This document shows, piece by piece, positions 1-8,795 of a DNA stretch of 64,000 bases. The notes beneath the pieces were generated by a model. That model was given only the letters and a program-made list of their open reading frames with translations. It was not told the origin of the DNA and did not search any database. The DNA is taken from assembly GCA_946480575.1 (NCBI GenBank), contig CAMLKF010000002.1:6206-70205 (forward strand). Direction: 5' to 3'. The stretch's first letter is position 1. Each line of letters starts with the position of its first letter. This DNA comes from an uncultured Nitrososphaera sp. GTDB taxonomy: Archaea > Thermoproteota > Nitrososphaeria > Nitrososphaerales > Nitrososphaeraceae. Both the position numbers and the translations under genes were made by a program.

Positions 1-154
1 TTTCAATACCGACGTCGTCATACTATGGCAACAAGCCTCGTATTGCTCGATGCAGGATCTGCAACAGAGCCGCACATTATAGAGTCATGCGCGACATGGA
101 GACGATAAGCAAGATAGAATACTATTGCAAAGGATGCGTAAGCAAGCTTGACGA

Positions 155-174
155 TTAGTTAGTTAGTTAGTTAG
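155..174. repeat. TTAG tetranucleotide repeat, five copies
   Basis: Five tandem TTAG units lie in the AT-rich region upstream of ilvC. I see no gene in positions 1-266 apart from antisense shadows of ilvC. It is a simple repeat of unknown role, one of many in this window. Confidence 0.7.
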
Positions 175-282
175 TAGTCGTTGATTGCTTGACCCCCTCA
201 AGAAGTTAGATTATAGTAGATTCTCTTTGCCCAGCAGAATTTAGCTGATGATGACGCTTCGTTTGTTGTGCATCACAAATAC

Positions 283-295
283 AATAATATAATAC
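283..295 (+). promoter_or_regulatory. TATA box of ilvC
   Basis: The stretch AATAATATAATAC is centred about 29 nt upstream of the ATG at 319. Archaeal TATA boxes sit about 27 nt before the transcription start, so the mRNA probably begins within a few bases of that ATG. This supports the 319 start over the longer reading from 268, whose start would lie upstream of the TATA box. Confidence 0.55.
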
Positions 296-318
296 ATCTC
301 TGCGTCAACACTCACATC

Positions 319-1323
319 ATGCCCGCCAAAAGATGGCTCGATAACCAAGTTACGCTGAACCCAGTCAAGGACCAGACGGTTGGAGTAATAGGCTATGGCA
401 TCCAGGGGCGCGCTCAGGCATCCAACATGAGGGATTCTGGACTTAACGTAGTTGTCGGCATTCGCAAGGGCGGCAAGACGTGGAAGCAGGCTGAGGCCGA
501 CGGCCACAGGGTAATGGAAGTAGCCGAAGCGTGCAAGGCTGCCGACATTATCCATATTTTGATCCCTGACATGGAGCAGGCTGACACCTATACAATGGAA
601 ATAGCCAAGCACGTGACAGAGGGCAAAGCGCTCTGCTTTTCGCACGGCGCGGCAATCCACTGGAAGTGGATAGTGCCGCCCAAGAATATCGACGTTATCA
701 TGGTCGCGCCAAAGGGACCGGGCCAGCGCGTACGCGAATTATATCAGGGAGGCTTTGGAACCCCGTCGCTTGTCGCCGTCTACCAGGATCACACTGGCAA
801 AGCATGGGACAGGGTACTTGCTCTGGCAAAGAGCATCGGCAGTACCCGCCCAGGCGTGCTCCAGACAACGTTCAAGGAAGAGGTGGAAACGGACTGGTTC
901 GGCGAGCAGGTAGACCTCTGCGGCGGGGCGCACGCCATGATAATGAGCGCCTTTGAGACGCTTGTTGAGGCCGGCTACCAGCCAGAGGTGGCGTACTTTG
1001 AGTGCCTCCACGAATTGAAGCTAATAGTAGACCTTGTGCAGAAATACGGCATCACCGGCATGTACAACCGCGTGAGCGAAACAGCGAGGTACGGCGGTCT
1101 GACCCGCGGCCCCCGCGTTGCCGACAAGGAAGCCAAGAAAAAGATGAAAGAAGTGCTGAAAGAGATCCAGTCGGGCGAATTTGCCGACGAATGGGTCAGC
1201 AAGTACAAGAAAGAGGGCAAGAACTCGTTTGCGCGCTACATGAAAGAAATCGAGAATCACCAAGTGGAAAAGGTAGGTAGGGAAATGCGCAAGATGATGT
1301 GGCCCGACGCACCAGAAGTGTAG
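319..1323 (+). CDS. ilvC: Ketol-acid reductoisomerase
   Basis: Cytosolic enzyme of valine and isoleucine synthesis. It isomerises and reduces acetolactate or acetohydroxybutyrate with NAD(P)H and Mg2+. The 334-residue product has the Rossmann motif GYGIQG at residues 25-30, as expected for a class I enzyme. The C-terminal KARI domain contains the acidic metal-binding segments FGEQVDLCGG and ECLHELKLI. The length is normal for the short class I form. I chose the ATG at 319 because a TATA box precedes it at leaderless distance and the residues upstream do not resemble the family. It stands alone; the next gene is convergent. Function is secure from motifs and length. Confidence 0.95.
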   Translation: MPAKRWLDNQVTLNPVKDQTVGVIGYGIQGRAQASNMRDSGLNVVVGIRKGGKTWKQAEADGHRVMEVAEACKAADIIHILIPDMEQADTYTMEIAKHVTEGKALCFSHGAAIHWKWIVPPKNIDVIMVAPKGPGQRVRELYQGGFGTPSLVAVYQDHTGKAWDRVLALAKSIGSTRPGVLQTTFKEEVETDWFGEQVDLCGGAHAMIMSAFETLVEAGYQPEVAYFECLHELKLIVDLVQKYGITGMYNRVSETARYGGLTRGPRVADKEAKKKMKEVLKEIQSGEFADEWVSKYKKEGKNSFARYMKEIENHQVEKVGREMRKMMWPDAPEV

Positions 1324-1374
1324 TAGTAGTAGGTTCTTCCTTCTTTTTCATTTATCAAGCTAGTCTCTAAGCGC

Positions 1375-1812
1375 TCACTTGCTGCCCTGAATCTTTTTCA
1401 CGTTTTCCGTAATATGCGTGATTATGACTGGCAGGGGGGTGCCGGGGCCAAAGTTGCCAGTGACGCCCTGCCTTTCTAGCTCTTTTCTATCGCCTTCCGG
1501 TATTATGCCGCCGCCGACAAGCAGTATGTCGCCTGCGCCCTTTTCCTTGAGAAGGCGCGCCACTTTGGGAAATAGCGTCAGGTGCGCGCCGTTTAGCAGG
1601 CTCATTGCAACGACGTCGACATCCTCGTCAATGGCCATGCTAGCGACCTGTTCAGGGGTGCAGAACAAGCCGGAATAAATGACTTCCATGCCGGCGTCGC
1701 GAAAAGCCCTGCATATCACCAGAGCTCCCCTGTCGTGGCCGTCCAAGCCAAGCTTGCTCACCAGTACGCGTATCGGTCTTTGCTTCTGCTCTTGTTGCTG
1801 CTGCGCCGACAT
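1375..1812 (-). CDS. Methylmalonyl-CoA mutase, B12-binding subunit
   Basis: Small cobalamin-binding subunit (145 aa) of a split archaeal methylmalonyl-CoA mutase. The motif DGHDRG at residues 24-29 places His26 as the lower cobalt ligand, followed by the family SLLNGAH and LVGGGIIP segments. A glutamine-rich N-terminus (residues 4-11) precedes the domain. The catalytic subunit lies at 3375-4964 on the other strand, with the GTPase chaperone between them, so the two subunits are separately transcribed. In autotrophic Thaumarchaeota the mutase converts methylmalonyl-CoA to succinyl-CoA in the hydroxypropionate/hydroxybutyrate cycle. The pathway role is from family knowledge; the domain assignment is seen directly. 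Confidence 0.93.
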   Translation of the reverse strand: MSAQQQQEQKQRPIRVLVSKLGLDGHDRGALVICRAFRDAGMEVIYSGLFCTPEQVASMAIDEDVDVVAMSLLNGAHLTLFPKVARLLKEKGAGDILLVGGGIIPEGDRKELERQGVTGNFGPGTPLPVIITHITENVKKIQGSK

Positions 1813-1894
1813 TATTACTGCCAGAAAGAGCGTGTTTCTACTTAAAATATTTATTCAATTCCGGAGCGACTAGTAAACATCAGCGTTTAGTGAG

Positions 1895-2146
1895 TTATAC
1901 AGGCGACGACCTAGGCCTTTCCTGCCCCTGCTCCTTGCCCCTCATTCCCATCATGAGGCCAAGCACGCCCATCGCCGTGGCTATAAAAAAGAAGCCTATG
2001 ATGCCAGTCTCGTATCTGTCATAGCTAGCGCTCTCGATAGACCCAAACGGAGCCAGAACAACAACTTCTCCAAGCGTGCTGACCAAGTCCCACATGGGAT
2101 GATGATATACTAGCTCTGGCATTACAAAAGGGTGTGCTGTAGGCAT
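1895..2146 (-). CDS. Small membrane protein, unknown function
   Basis: An 83-residue product with one or two hydrophobic stretches. The clear transmembrane segment is near residues 48-65 (IIGFFFIATAMGVLGLMMG), followed by a charged Gly/Arg-rich tail. I chose the ATG at 2146; an in-frame ATG ten codons upstream is possible. It sits between the mutase B12 subunit and a divergent small gene. I do not recognise the family. Coding is plausible from codon use and the clean hydrophobic/charged layout. Confidence 0.5.
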   Translation of the reverse strand: MPTAHPFVMPELVYHHPMWDLVSTLGEVVVLAPFGSIESASYDRYETGIIGFFFIATAMGVLGLMMGMRGKEQGQERPRSSPV

Positions 2147-2212
2147 AGAGAGAGATATGTGTGTAACAAAGCGCACTAAGTCATAAATACAAAATCAGTT
2201 ATAGTATTGTGC

Positions 2213-2395
2213 ATGGCTACCTCGTCGTCATCGTCATCATCATCAGAAGTTGAAGAAATTCAGGCAATGTCGGTGAGGGAGCAAGTCAGCCTGTACAGGC
2301 AGCTGAGGGAGCAGCTCGTCCAAGAAGTTGAAAGGTACAGGCGCGAAGGGAAGGACAGGCTTGCCGACATCATTTCAGAGTCGCTCAAGGAATAG
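2213..2395 (+). CDS. Small serine-rich coiled-coil protein, unknown
   Basis: A 60-residue ORF with a run of serines near the N-terminus, encoded by TCG/TCA triplets, then a charged heptad-like helix rich in Glu, Gln, Arg and Leu (residues 20-55). It is 46 nt upstream of the MeaB-type GTPase on the same strand, so it may be co-transcribed with it. ATG at 2213 is preferred to the TTG two codons before. The family is not recognised; it could be a small helical adaptor. The serine tract looks like microsatellite expansion. Confidence 0.5.
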   Translation: MATSSSSSSSSEVEEIQAMSVREQVSLYRQLREQLVQEVERYRREGKDRLADIISESLKE

Positions 2396-2441
2396 AGACA
2401 AGAATTCGTTAATATTGCACGCTGCATAAACCTGTTGCGTA

Positions 2442-3368
2442 ATGCTCCCCATAGTAAAGGGTCTGCTGGCAGGCGAGCGGCGCGCCCTTGCAAGGGCCAT
2501 CTCCGTCATTGACAACGACTACCTCGAGTCCCATGAGATAATACGCGAGATTTTCAGCAAAACAGGCAAGGCAAGGACGGTCGGCTTTACCGGCTCCGGC
2601 GGCGCAGGCAAGAGCTCACTAATAGGGAGGCTCATACCTGAGTGCCAGGCTCTCGGCTACAAAGTAGCTGTCCTTGCGGTTGACCCCACAAGCTCGATAA
2701 CGGGAGGCGCGATACTCGGCGACAGAGTGAGGATGCAGGGCAACCTTGACGACAAAAAGGTGTTCATGAGGAGCATGGCGTCGAGGGGCGCAGTAGGCGG
2801 CGTGTCCAAGTCGCTCCGCAACGCGATAAGGATCCTTGACGCAGCCGGCTACGACCTTGTGCTGGTCGAAAGCGTAGGCGCCGGCCAGCTCGAAGTAGAA
2901 ATATCCCGGGTTGTCAACATCACTGTCGTGCTTTTCACGCCCCATACCGGCGACAACGTGCAGGCAGTAAAAGCTGGTCTTACAGAGATAGGCGATATGT
3001 ATGTAGTCAACAAGTCCGACATTGAAGGTTCGACTGCATTGTACAATACCATAGTCGACCTTATCGGCAACACTGAGCGCAGGCCGGCCGTGCTCAAGAC
3101 CTCCGCCAAGACCGGCAGGGGCGTCAGGGAACTAGCGCAGAATATTGATAAATTACTAAAGGAAAAAAGCATTAATTATAAAGAACGCGAGAGAAGGATG
3201 CTGGAGGACGAATTGAAGGACATGGTCTTAAATATAGTCGAGAAAAAGGTTGTGTCGATGCTCGCAGGAGACAAAAAGTATTCAGAGTTTATCGATAAAC
3301 TGTTGAAAAAGGAGATAGACCCGTACGTGGCCGCAGAGCAGCTTGCCTCCGGCCTCATCAACAAGTAG
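2442..3368 (+). CDS. MeaB/ArgK-type GTPase, mutase chaperone
   Basis: G3E-family P-loop GTPase of 308 residues. Family members protect and reactivate adenosylcobalamin-dependent mutases. The Walker A motif GSGGAGKSS is at residues 51-59, the conserved VDPTSS segment follows near residue 81, and the guanine-specificity motif NKSD is near residue 189. The downstream methylmalonyl-CoA mutase catalytic gene starts six bases after its stop, so the two are clearly one operon. This fits a role in loading or repairing the B12 cofactor of that mutase. Length and motifs match the family throughout; I see nothing odd. Confidence 0.93.
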   Translation: MLPIVKGLLAGERRALARAISVIDNDYLESHEIIREIFSKTGKARTVGFTGSGGAGKSSLIGRLIPECQALGYKVAVLAVDPTSSITGGAILGDRVRMQGNLDDKKVFMRSMASRGAVGGVSKSLRNAIRILDAAGYDLVLVESVGAGQLEVEISRVVNITVVLFTPHTGDNVQAVKAGLTEIGDMYVVNKSDIEGSTALYNTIVDLIGNTERRPAVLKTSAKTGRGVRELAQNIDKLLKEKSINYKERERRMLEDELKDMVLNIVEKKVVSMLAGDKKYSEFIDKLLKKEIDPYVAAEQLASGLINK

Positions 3369-3374
3369 GCGATT

Positions 3375-4964
3375 ATGATGGGGACTGCTGAAACCTTCAA
3401 GACTGATTCCGGGATACCGGTCAAGCGCGTCTACAGCAGGAAGAACCTGAAGAAATCAATTGGCCGGAACGAAGTCCCCGGCAAGTACCCGTACACCCGC
3501 GGCCTCTACCCAGACATGTACCGTGAGCGGGTCTGGACGATGCGCCAATACAGCGGTTTTGGCAGCGCAGAAGAAACCAACAAACGCTTCAAGTTCCTGC
3601 TCGAGCATGGCCAGACCGGATTATCATTGGCGTTTGATCTTCCTACCCAGACTGGCAGGGACTCGGATGACCTGCAGTCGGAAGGCGAGGTAGGCAGGAC
3701 AGGCGTTGCCATCAGCTCGATAAAGGACATGATGACCTGCTTTGACGGAATCCCGCTTGACAAGGTTAGCACCTCGATGACCATCAATTCGACTGCCTCC
3801 ACGCTTTTGTCGCTTTACATCACTGTTGGTGAGTCGCAGGGAGTGTCGCCCGATCAGCTCAGGGGCACGACCCAGAACGATATCCTGAAGGAATACATCG
3901 CCCGCAATACCTACATCTACCCGCCCAAGCCGTCGATGCGGATCATCGGCGACATGATCGAATATTGTTCAAAGAAGGTGCCCCAGTGGTACCCGATCAG
4001 CATTTCAGGATACCATATGCGCGAGGCTGGCTGCAATGCTGTGCAGGAGCTGGCGTTCACGTTTGCAAACGCGATTGAATACATCGAGACTTGCACTGCA
4101 AGAGGCCTGAAGGTCGACGACTTTGCGCCCCGGCTTTCATTCTTTTTCTGCTGTACAATGGAATTCTTTGAAGAGGTAGCCAAGTTCCGCGCTGCCCGGC
4201 GAATCTACGCCAAGATAATGAAGGAGCGCTTCCACGCAAGGAACCCCAAGTCGATGCATCTGCGCTTCCACGTGCAGACGAGCGGTGAGTCGCTTACCGC
4301 CCAGCAGGTGGACAACAACATCGTCAGGGTGACCACAGAAGCGCTTGCTGCGGTGCTTGGCGGGTGCCAGTCGCTCCACACCAATTCAAGAGACGAGGCC
4401 CTTGCGCTTCCGACTGAAGAATCAGTCAAGGTGGCGCTTAGGACCCAGCAGATAATTTCAAGCGAAACGGGCGCGATAAAGACTGTTGACCCAATGGCCG
4501 GCTCATACTACGTCGAATACCTTACGAGCAAGATAGAGGACGAAGTGAATAAGTATCTGAAAAAGATAGACAGGCTGGGCGGCGCCATGGTCGCCGTTGA
4601 AAAGGGATTCTTCCAAGAAGAGATCCGCAACAACGCCTACCAGCTGAAAAAGGAGATAGACGAGAACAAGCGCGTGATTGTCGGCGTTAACAAGTACCAG
4701 GACGCGCACGACATCGAGCCCAAGCTCAACAGGATAGACTCTGCGATAGAGCAGAGGCAGGTCGCAAAGCTCAAGGAGTTAAAGAGCACCCGCGACAAAA
4801 CAAAGGTAGATCAGGCTTTGTCGCAGCTGCAGAGGACGGCCGAAAAGGAGGAGAACCTGATGCCCCACATCATAAACGCAGTCAAGAGCTACAGCACGCT
4901 GGGCGAGATAAGCGGCACATTGCGTACCGTCTTTGGGCGGTATGAACCAAGGATATCGTTCTAG
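3375..4964 (+). CDS. Methylmalonyl-CoA mutase, catalytic subunit
   Basis: Large (alpha) subunit of 529 residues that forms the TIM-barrel substrate-binding part of the mutase and lacks the fused B12 domain, as in other archaea. Family segments are present: YPYTRGLYPDMYRERVWTMR near the N-terminus, FDLPTQTGRDSDD, the SISGYHMREAG motif and the QSLHTNSRDEALALPTE region. It follows the MeaB-type GTPase by six bases. Two ATG codons are adjacent at the start (3375 and 3378). It works with the B12 subunit at 1375-1812 to interconvert methylmalonyl-CoA and succinyl-CoA. Confidence is very high from family-wide similarity. Confidence 0.96.
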   Translation: MMGTAETFKTDSGIPVKRVYSRKNLKKSIGRNEVPGKYPYTRGLYPDMYRERVWTMRQYSGFGSAEETNKRFKFLLEHGQTGLSLAFDLPTQTGRDSDDLQSEGEVGRTGVAISSIKDMMTCFDGIPLDKVSTSMTINSTASTLLSLYITVGESQGVSPDQLRGTTQNDILKEYIARNTYIYPPKPSMRIIGDMIEYCSKKVPQWYPISISGYHMREAGCNAVQELAFTFANAIEYIETCTARGLKVDDFAPRLSFFFCCTMEFFEEVAKFRAARRIYAKIMKERFHARNPKSMHLRFHVQTSGESLTAQQVDNNIVRVTTEALAAVLGGCQSLHTNSRDEALALPTEESVKVALRTQQIISSETGAIKTVDPMAGSYYVEYLTSKIEDEVNKYLKKIDRLGGAMVAVEKGFFQEEIRNNAYQLKKEIDENKRVIVGVNKYQDAHDIEPKLNRIDSAIEQRQVAKLKELKSTRDKTKVDQALSQLQRTAEKEENLMPHIINAVKSYSTLGEISGTLRTVFGRYEPRISF

Positions 4965-5112
4965 CATAGAGGATGCAAAGAGAAAGTGGGCAGACCTAGT
5001 CCAGCCGAATAATCTTTTTTCTTTTAAGTAATATGTGGCAAATAGTGATTATACCTTGTAGTGTATGTCATTCTTTAGCCATAACTTTCCTTAAGTACCA
5101 TGTGTCTCCATT

Positions 5113-5334
5113 ATGTTCTTTACATATGTGGTATCTGGAATAGAAGCAACTCAAAAGGGCCCCAGCAAGGCGTGGTATCTATTGCCAATATTCATCAGAA
5201 TTATTGGAGGACTGATTATGTATTTTGCCCTAACAAATAGAGATGCTAAAATGGCAAAGAAGAGATTGTTGCTCAGCATTCTCTTGCTCATAGCAGAGAT
5301 TGCAATTTCAATGGCTATCGCATTTTTTGGATAG
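5113..5334 (+). CDS. Small two-helix membrane protein, unknown
   Basis: A 73-residue ORF with two hydrophobic helices (about residues 24-41 and 51-72) joined by a basic loop containing KMAKKR. The SKAWYLLPIFIRIIGGLI opening resembles small membrane proteins common in Nitrososphaera genomes, but I cannot name a family. It has its own AT-rich upstream region and is followed by decayed membrane-protein sequence. The function is unknown. Confidence 0.5.
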   Translation: MFFTYVVSGIEATQKGPSKAWYLLPIFIRIIGGLIMYFALTNRDAKMAKKRLLLSILLLIAEIAISMAIAFFG

Positions 5335-5475
5335 AGTCATAGTGAAATACCACATTATTAGAGGAGATATCGATAATTGGAGAATAGATATATACGGACG
5401 TCATAATCGTCGTCAGCAAATCCTTACAATTATTGGCTTAACCATGATCATTTTTGGTGCCACATCTATGTTGTT

Positions 5476-5842
5476 ATGGCTATGGTATTTCTTCTGAATC
5501 TTGAACTATCTATCGATTACCAGTGCCCCATTCTTGACAAGCTAGGCGACTTGTCCCAAGGCGAATTGGTCATAATGGCAATAGCCGGTGACATTATTGT
5601 TGGCATAGTAGGTGCAATTGGCATCATATTTGGATTTGGTATTCTTAAGATGCAGAGGTGGGCATGGATGGCCAATGTTATTTACAACATTATTTTCACA
5701 CTACTGAGTGTAGATGCATTTGCAGAAAATTGCAGTACTCCCAGATTCATATCTCGCTATAGTGAGCGCGATCCTGCTTATTCTCTTGTTTATGCCAACT
5801 ACCTGCGTACATCTTAGACAGGCACAAATACCACAAAGATGA
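5476..5842 (+). pseudogene. Frameshifted four-helix membrane protein remnant
   Basis: The open frame from 5476 encodes hydrophobic segments VIMAIAGDIIVGIVGAIGII and MANVIYNIIFTLLS around a short motif ILKMQRWAWM. Near 5740 the frame loses its membrane character and ends at 5817. The overlapping frame instead continues with YLAIVSAILLILLFMPT and stops at 5842. A further helix (LTIIGLTMIIFGATSMLLWL) lies in a third reading just upstream (5431-5497). The pieces together look like one small four-helix protein broken by at least one frameshift. The family is not named. Confidence 0.6.
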
Positions 5843-5964
5843 CCGTCGGTTCTATAATCTGTCATCATCGGTTTCCACAATCGGAAAATCAGTTGCTTTC
5901 CCACCATAGCTCAGAAAGTTGACAGTAGGTTAAATAAACTGTCAATAGCTTATAAAGATCCGAA

Positions 5965-6378
5965 ATGAGAGTCGACCATATAGCTATAGCGGTTAACAAT
6001 GTGGAGGAGGCGCTGAAGAATTACCAAAAGATACTGAACGTCGATGAGCTGGAAATAGAGGAAGTGCCAAACGAAAAGGTCAGAGTGGCAATGCTCATGC
6101 TCGAAGACACGAGGATAGAGCTGATGGAGCCGACGTCCTCTGACAGCCCAATATCCAAGTTTCTGCAGGAGCGCGGCGAGGGCATACACCACATTGCCAT
6201 CACGGCAGACGACATTGAAAAGGACGTTGCAAGGGCCTCCGCAAACGGCATGAGGATGCTCGGCAGCCTGCGCACGGGCTCGTATGGGCGCAGGATAACG
6301 TTCATTCACCCCAAGTCGCTCAACGGTGTGCTCACAGAATTCTGCGAGGCGCCGCTAGAGAACGGCAAAGAAGAATAA
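5965..6378 (+). CDS. Methylmalonyl-CoA epimerase
   Basis: A 137-residue protein of the vicinal-oxygen-chelate fold. It interconverts (R)- and (S)-methylmalonyl-CoA ahead of the mutase. Both halves of the fold show their metal ligands: DHIAIAV near residue 4, HHIAIT near residue 75 and TEFCE near residue 128. Length is typical. It lies 1 kb after the mutase catalytic gene on the same strand, separated by decayed membrane-protein DNA, so it may once have been in a tighter cluster. With the mutase it covers two consecutive carbon-fixation steps. Confidence 0.93.
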   Translation: MRVDHIAIAVNNVEEALKNYQKILNVDELEIEEVPNEKVRVAMLMLEDTRIELMEPTSSDSPISKFLQERGEGIHHIAITADDIEKDVARASANGMRMLGSLRTGSYGRRITFIHPKSLNGVLTEFCEAPLENGKEE

Positions 6379-6398
6379 CCATTCAGCCTGATTTTGTA

Positions 6399-7394
6399 TT
6401 GTTGTCATTGTTGAATGACGATTGCGTGCGGCTCGCCAGGCTGCTGGCAGAAAGCGTGGAGCGAAACCGCGCAGACGCGCTGTTGTTGTCAGGCGGGCTT
6501 GACAGCAGCATACTGGCAAGCATATTGCAGCCGCAGTATTCGGTGGCAGCCGGCTATGGCGCAGACGCGCCAGATCTTGAATATGCAAGGCAGGTTGCAA
6601 AGAAATACAGCAAGAGGCACGTCGAGGTCGTCTTTGCGCACGACAGGATGATAGAGCTAATCGAGGCTGTCGTGCAGGTTTTCAAGACGTTTGACCCGAT
6701 AGAGATCAGGAATTCGGCAGTGGCCTTGGCAGGGATAGAGCAGGCAAAAAGCGACGGCCAGCGCAGGATAATGACGGGCGACGGAGGCGACGAGCTATTC
6801 GCCGGCTACAACTACCTTGCGCGCTATTACTCTGACCCACAAAGGCTGGATTTAGAACTGCGCAGGCTATGGCAGATCATGCACTTTTCTTCGAAAAAGT
6901 TGGGAGAGCATGTTAGCGTGGACGTAAAGACGCCCTTTCTCAATGGCGAGTTTATGTCGTTTGCCAAGTCACTGGGTGTTGACAAAAAGGTAGGCGAGCA
7001 TGCGGGGCAAAAGTGGGGCAAGTTCATACTTAGGCGGTGCTTTGAGTCCGAGCTTGGCAGCGAAATAGTGTGGAGGAAAAAGCTTGCTCAAGAGCAGGGG
7101 GCGGCCACCGGCAGGTTCCAGAATTATATCGACGAAATGATAGACGACCTGACTTTTGCGAACAAAGCAAGAATAGCGCGCGAGCAGGACGGGGTCAGGC
7201 TGAGGAGCAAGGAGCACCTCCACTATTACGCCGTGTTCAGGAGCTACTTCCCGCCCCCAAGAGAAGAACAAGATTGCGAGTCGCGCTGCCCCCAATGCCT
7301 TGCCTGCTTCAACAATTTTTCCGTTGGCAGCAGCAGCAGCAGGTTTTGCAGGACGTGCGGGGCGTTCCCCGTGACGCCAATCAAATCACTTTGA
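6399..7394 (+). CDS. Asparagine-synthetase-like protein with zinc ribbon
   Basis: A 331-residue protein of the adenylating PP-loop family. The ATP-binding motif SGGLDSS is at residues 31-37, and GDGGDELFAGYNY is near residues 127-139. The glutaminase (Ntn) domain of true asparagine synthetase B is missing, so any amide nitrogen must come from elsewhere. The C-terminus carries two CxxC pairs (CPQCLAC and CRTCG, about residues 292-321) that look like a zinc ribbon. Several TTG codons could start it; 6399 is the first. Its stop overlaps the convergent YHS gene by nine bases. The substrate is unknown. Confidence 0.75.
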   Translation: MLSLLNDDCVRLARLLAESVERNRADALLLSGGLDSSILASILQPQYSVAAGYGADAPDLEYARQVAKKYSKRHVEVVFAHDRMIELIEAVVQVFKTFDPIEIRNSAVALAGIEQAKSDGQRRIMTGDGGDELFAGYNYLARYYSDPQRLDLELRRLWQIMHFSSKKLGEHVSVDVKTPFLNGEFMSFAKSLGVDKKVGEHAGQKWGKFILRRCFESELGSEIVWRKKLAQEQGAATGRFQNYIDEMIDDLTFANKARIAREQDGVRLRSKEHLHYYAVFRSYFPPPREEQDCESRCPQCLACFNNFSVGSSSSRFCRTCGAFPVTPIKSL

Positions 7395-7529
7395 ATACTT
7401 GCCTGGCTTTTTCATAAAGATGCGCTTGCAACCTTCGCAGCAAAAGAAGTAGGTCTTCTCGTGGTACTCGTGGCTGACAGCAAGCTCTTGATCCATTTCA
7501 ATCCCGCACACAGGATCTACTATAGGCAT
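7386..7529 (-). CDS. Small YHS-domain metal-binding protein
   Basis: A 47-residue ORF starting at the ATG at 7529. It is almost exactly one YHS/TRASH domain: DPVCGIEM at residues 5-12, the YHEKTYFFC segment, and CCEGC at residues 30-34 ending in KPGKY. YHS domains bind metals such as copper, often as chaperones or sensors. Copper handling would be relevant beside a copper-dependent ammonia monooxygenase, but that link is inference. It overlaps the end of the convergent asparagine-synthetase-like gene. Confidence 0.85.
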   Translation of the reverse strand: MPIVDPVCGIEMDQELAVSHEYHEKTYFFCCEGCKRIFMKKPGKYSK

Positions 7530-7721
7530 AACAATCAGCATTCAACATAGAAAATAGGTATGTATTTATTTCTTGCCTAATGATGATAAGGAACAACTGT
7601 CTGATCAGTTATACTTATTAGGCAAGCGTCATTTTCTACAATATTTGTCACGCAAAGAAGGATCTACAGTGGACAATGTTGGGATGGCGGCAGCAGCAGC
7701 AATAAAGGCGACTCGACCGTC

Positions 7722-7817
7722 ATGAAGGTCGAAAACGTGGTCAAGGTGTTCGAGTCTGCTGCAGGCAGGGTCGTGGCGCTTCGCGGTATAAACCTGTGGG
7801 GGTCAAAATTGTTTTGA
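7722..7817 (+). pseudogene. Truncated ABC transporter ATPase N-terminus
   Basis: From the ATG at 7722 the frame gives about 26 residues typical of the start of an ABC ATPase of the LolD/MacB kind (VENVVKVFESAAGRVVALRG followed by INL). It then runs into unrelated sequence and a stop at 7815. The Walker A motif that should follow a few residues later is absent from all nearby frames. The gene has been cut by a deletion or insertion at about 7800. Confidence 0.75.
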
Positions 7818-8083
7818 TGAATCATGTCGGATAACCACTATGCAAGCATGATGAACTATAGGATTCTATGTTGGATGCCCATGAGAGCGAGCTATCATCA
7901 TAAACCAATATGCATGCATAGTCAAAGTCAGCATAACAAAACACGCCTCTACAGATTTGGGCAAAAATCTATAGAACAATCCCCAGTTAACCTGTTAGCA
8001 TATTATCTTCAGTATGTTTAAATAATGATATGCCTGCGGGAGGAGAAGAACAAGAAAAAACTACTATCGAACAACAATAAAAG

Positions 8084-8775
8084 ATGACAATGAAGAAGGT
8101 CATTACCTGCAAAATAACTGAAGAGGAGTTTCAGAAAACCATACTACCAACTATGTATGACTGCTATGATCTGGAGATTATAGATCGACAAATGGTATCG
8201 GCGTTTGTAAAGTTGTGCATTAACTTTTGGATTGGCCACTACAGGACAAGAAGCAACAGTTTGAAATGAGCCAACAAGAGATAGAGCAGGAGGAGGAGGA
8301 GGAGGAGGAGAACAGACGACACAGCAGCCAACAACAGAAGAACCGCTGAGTCCTGATGTCACTGTTGTTGATTCTTCTCCTGGTCCTATTTCTGTTGTTC
8401 AGACACCGGCAGAGATTCCAGTACATCGAACAACGCGCTCATAATGCAGATCAAGATACTCTCAGAATACTCCAAGGATATCGGCCGGGGCTACTGCGAG
8501 GTGTCTAGGGTCTTGGGTATCCATCACCAGTATGAAGGAAAGCCGTAAGCAACCTTGTACGAGTGACTGTAGAGGACAATGGAGATGTAGAAAGGTTCCG
8601 GCAGATGTACACAGAGGGCTTGGCGTCTTGTGGCTGGCGTGAATGTGAGAAGGCGTATAATGCTTACAAGAGAATGATTGAACAGAGATTTCGCACAGAC
8701 ATACAAGGAGTAGCGATGCACAGACCTAATGAGTCTGGTTATATCTATCAAATATATACACTTCTGGCAAATTGA
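8084..8775 (+). pseudogene. Decayed coding region, unknown family
   Basis: Several overlapping frames look partly coding but none is whole. 8084-8269 encodes 61 residues; around 8290-8440 another frame reads TTEEPLSPDVTVVDSSPGP; 8449-8549 reads MQIKILSEYSKDIGRGYCEV; and the frame from about 8536 to 8775 reads VTVEDNGDVERFRQMYTEGL. A GAG repeat lies at 8288-8311. The segments suggest one or two small genes broken by frameshifts. I do not recognise the family. Together with the ABC fragment this marks 7.6-9.0 kb as decayed DNA between two core regions. Confidence 0.4.
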
Positions 8776-8795
8776 TTGGAGATACCCTCTTTCTT

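Noticed and set aside
7824..8021. 65-residue plus-strand ORF
   Set aside because: Composition (His, Met, Tyr, Gln rich) is like random AT-rich sequence; no RBS, no family, inside a decayed zone.
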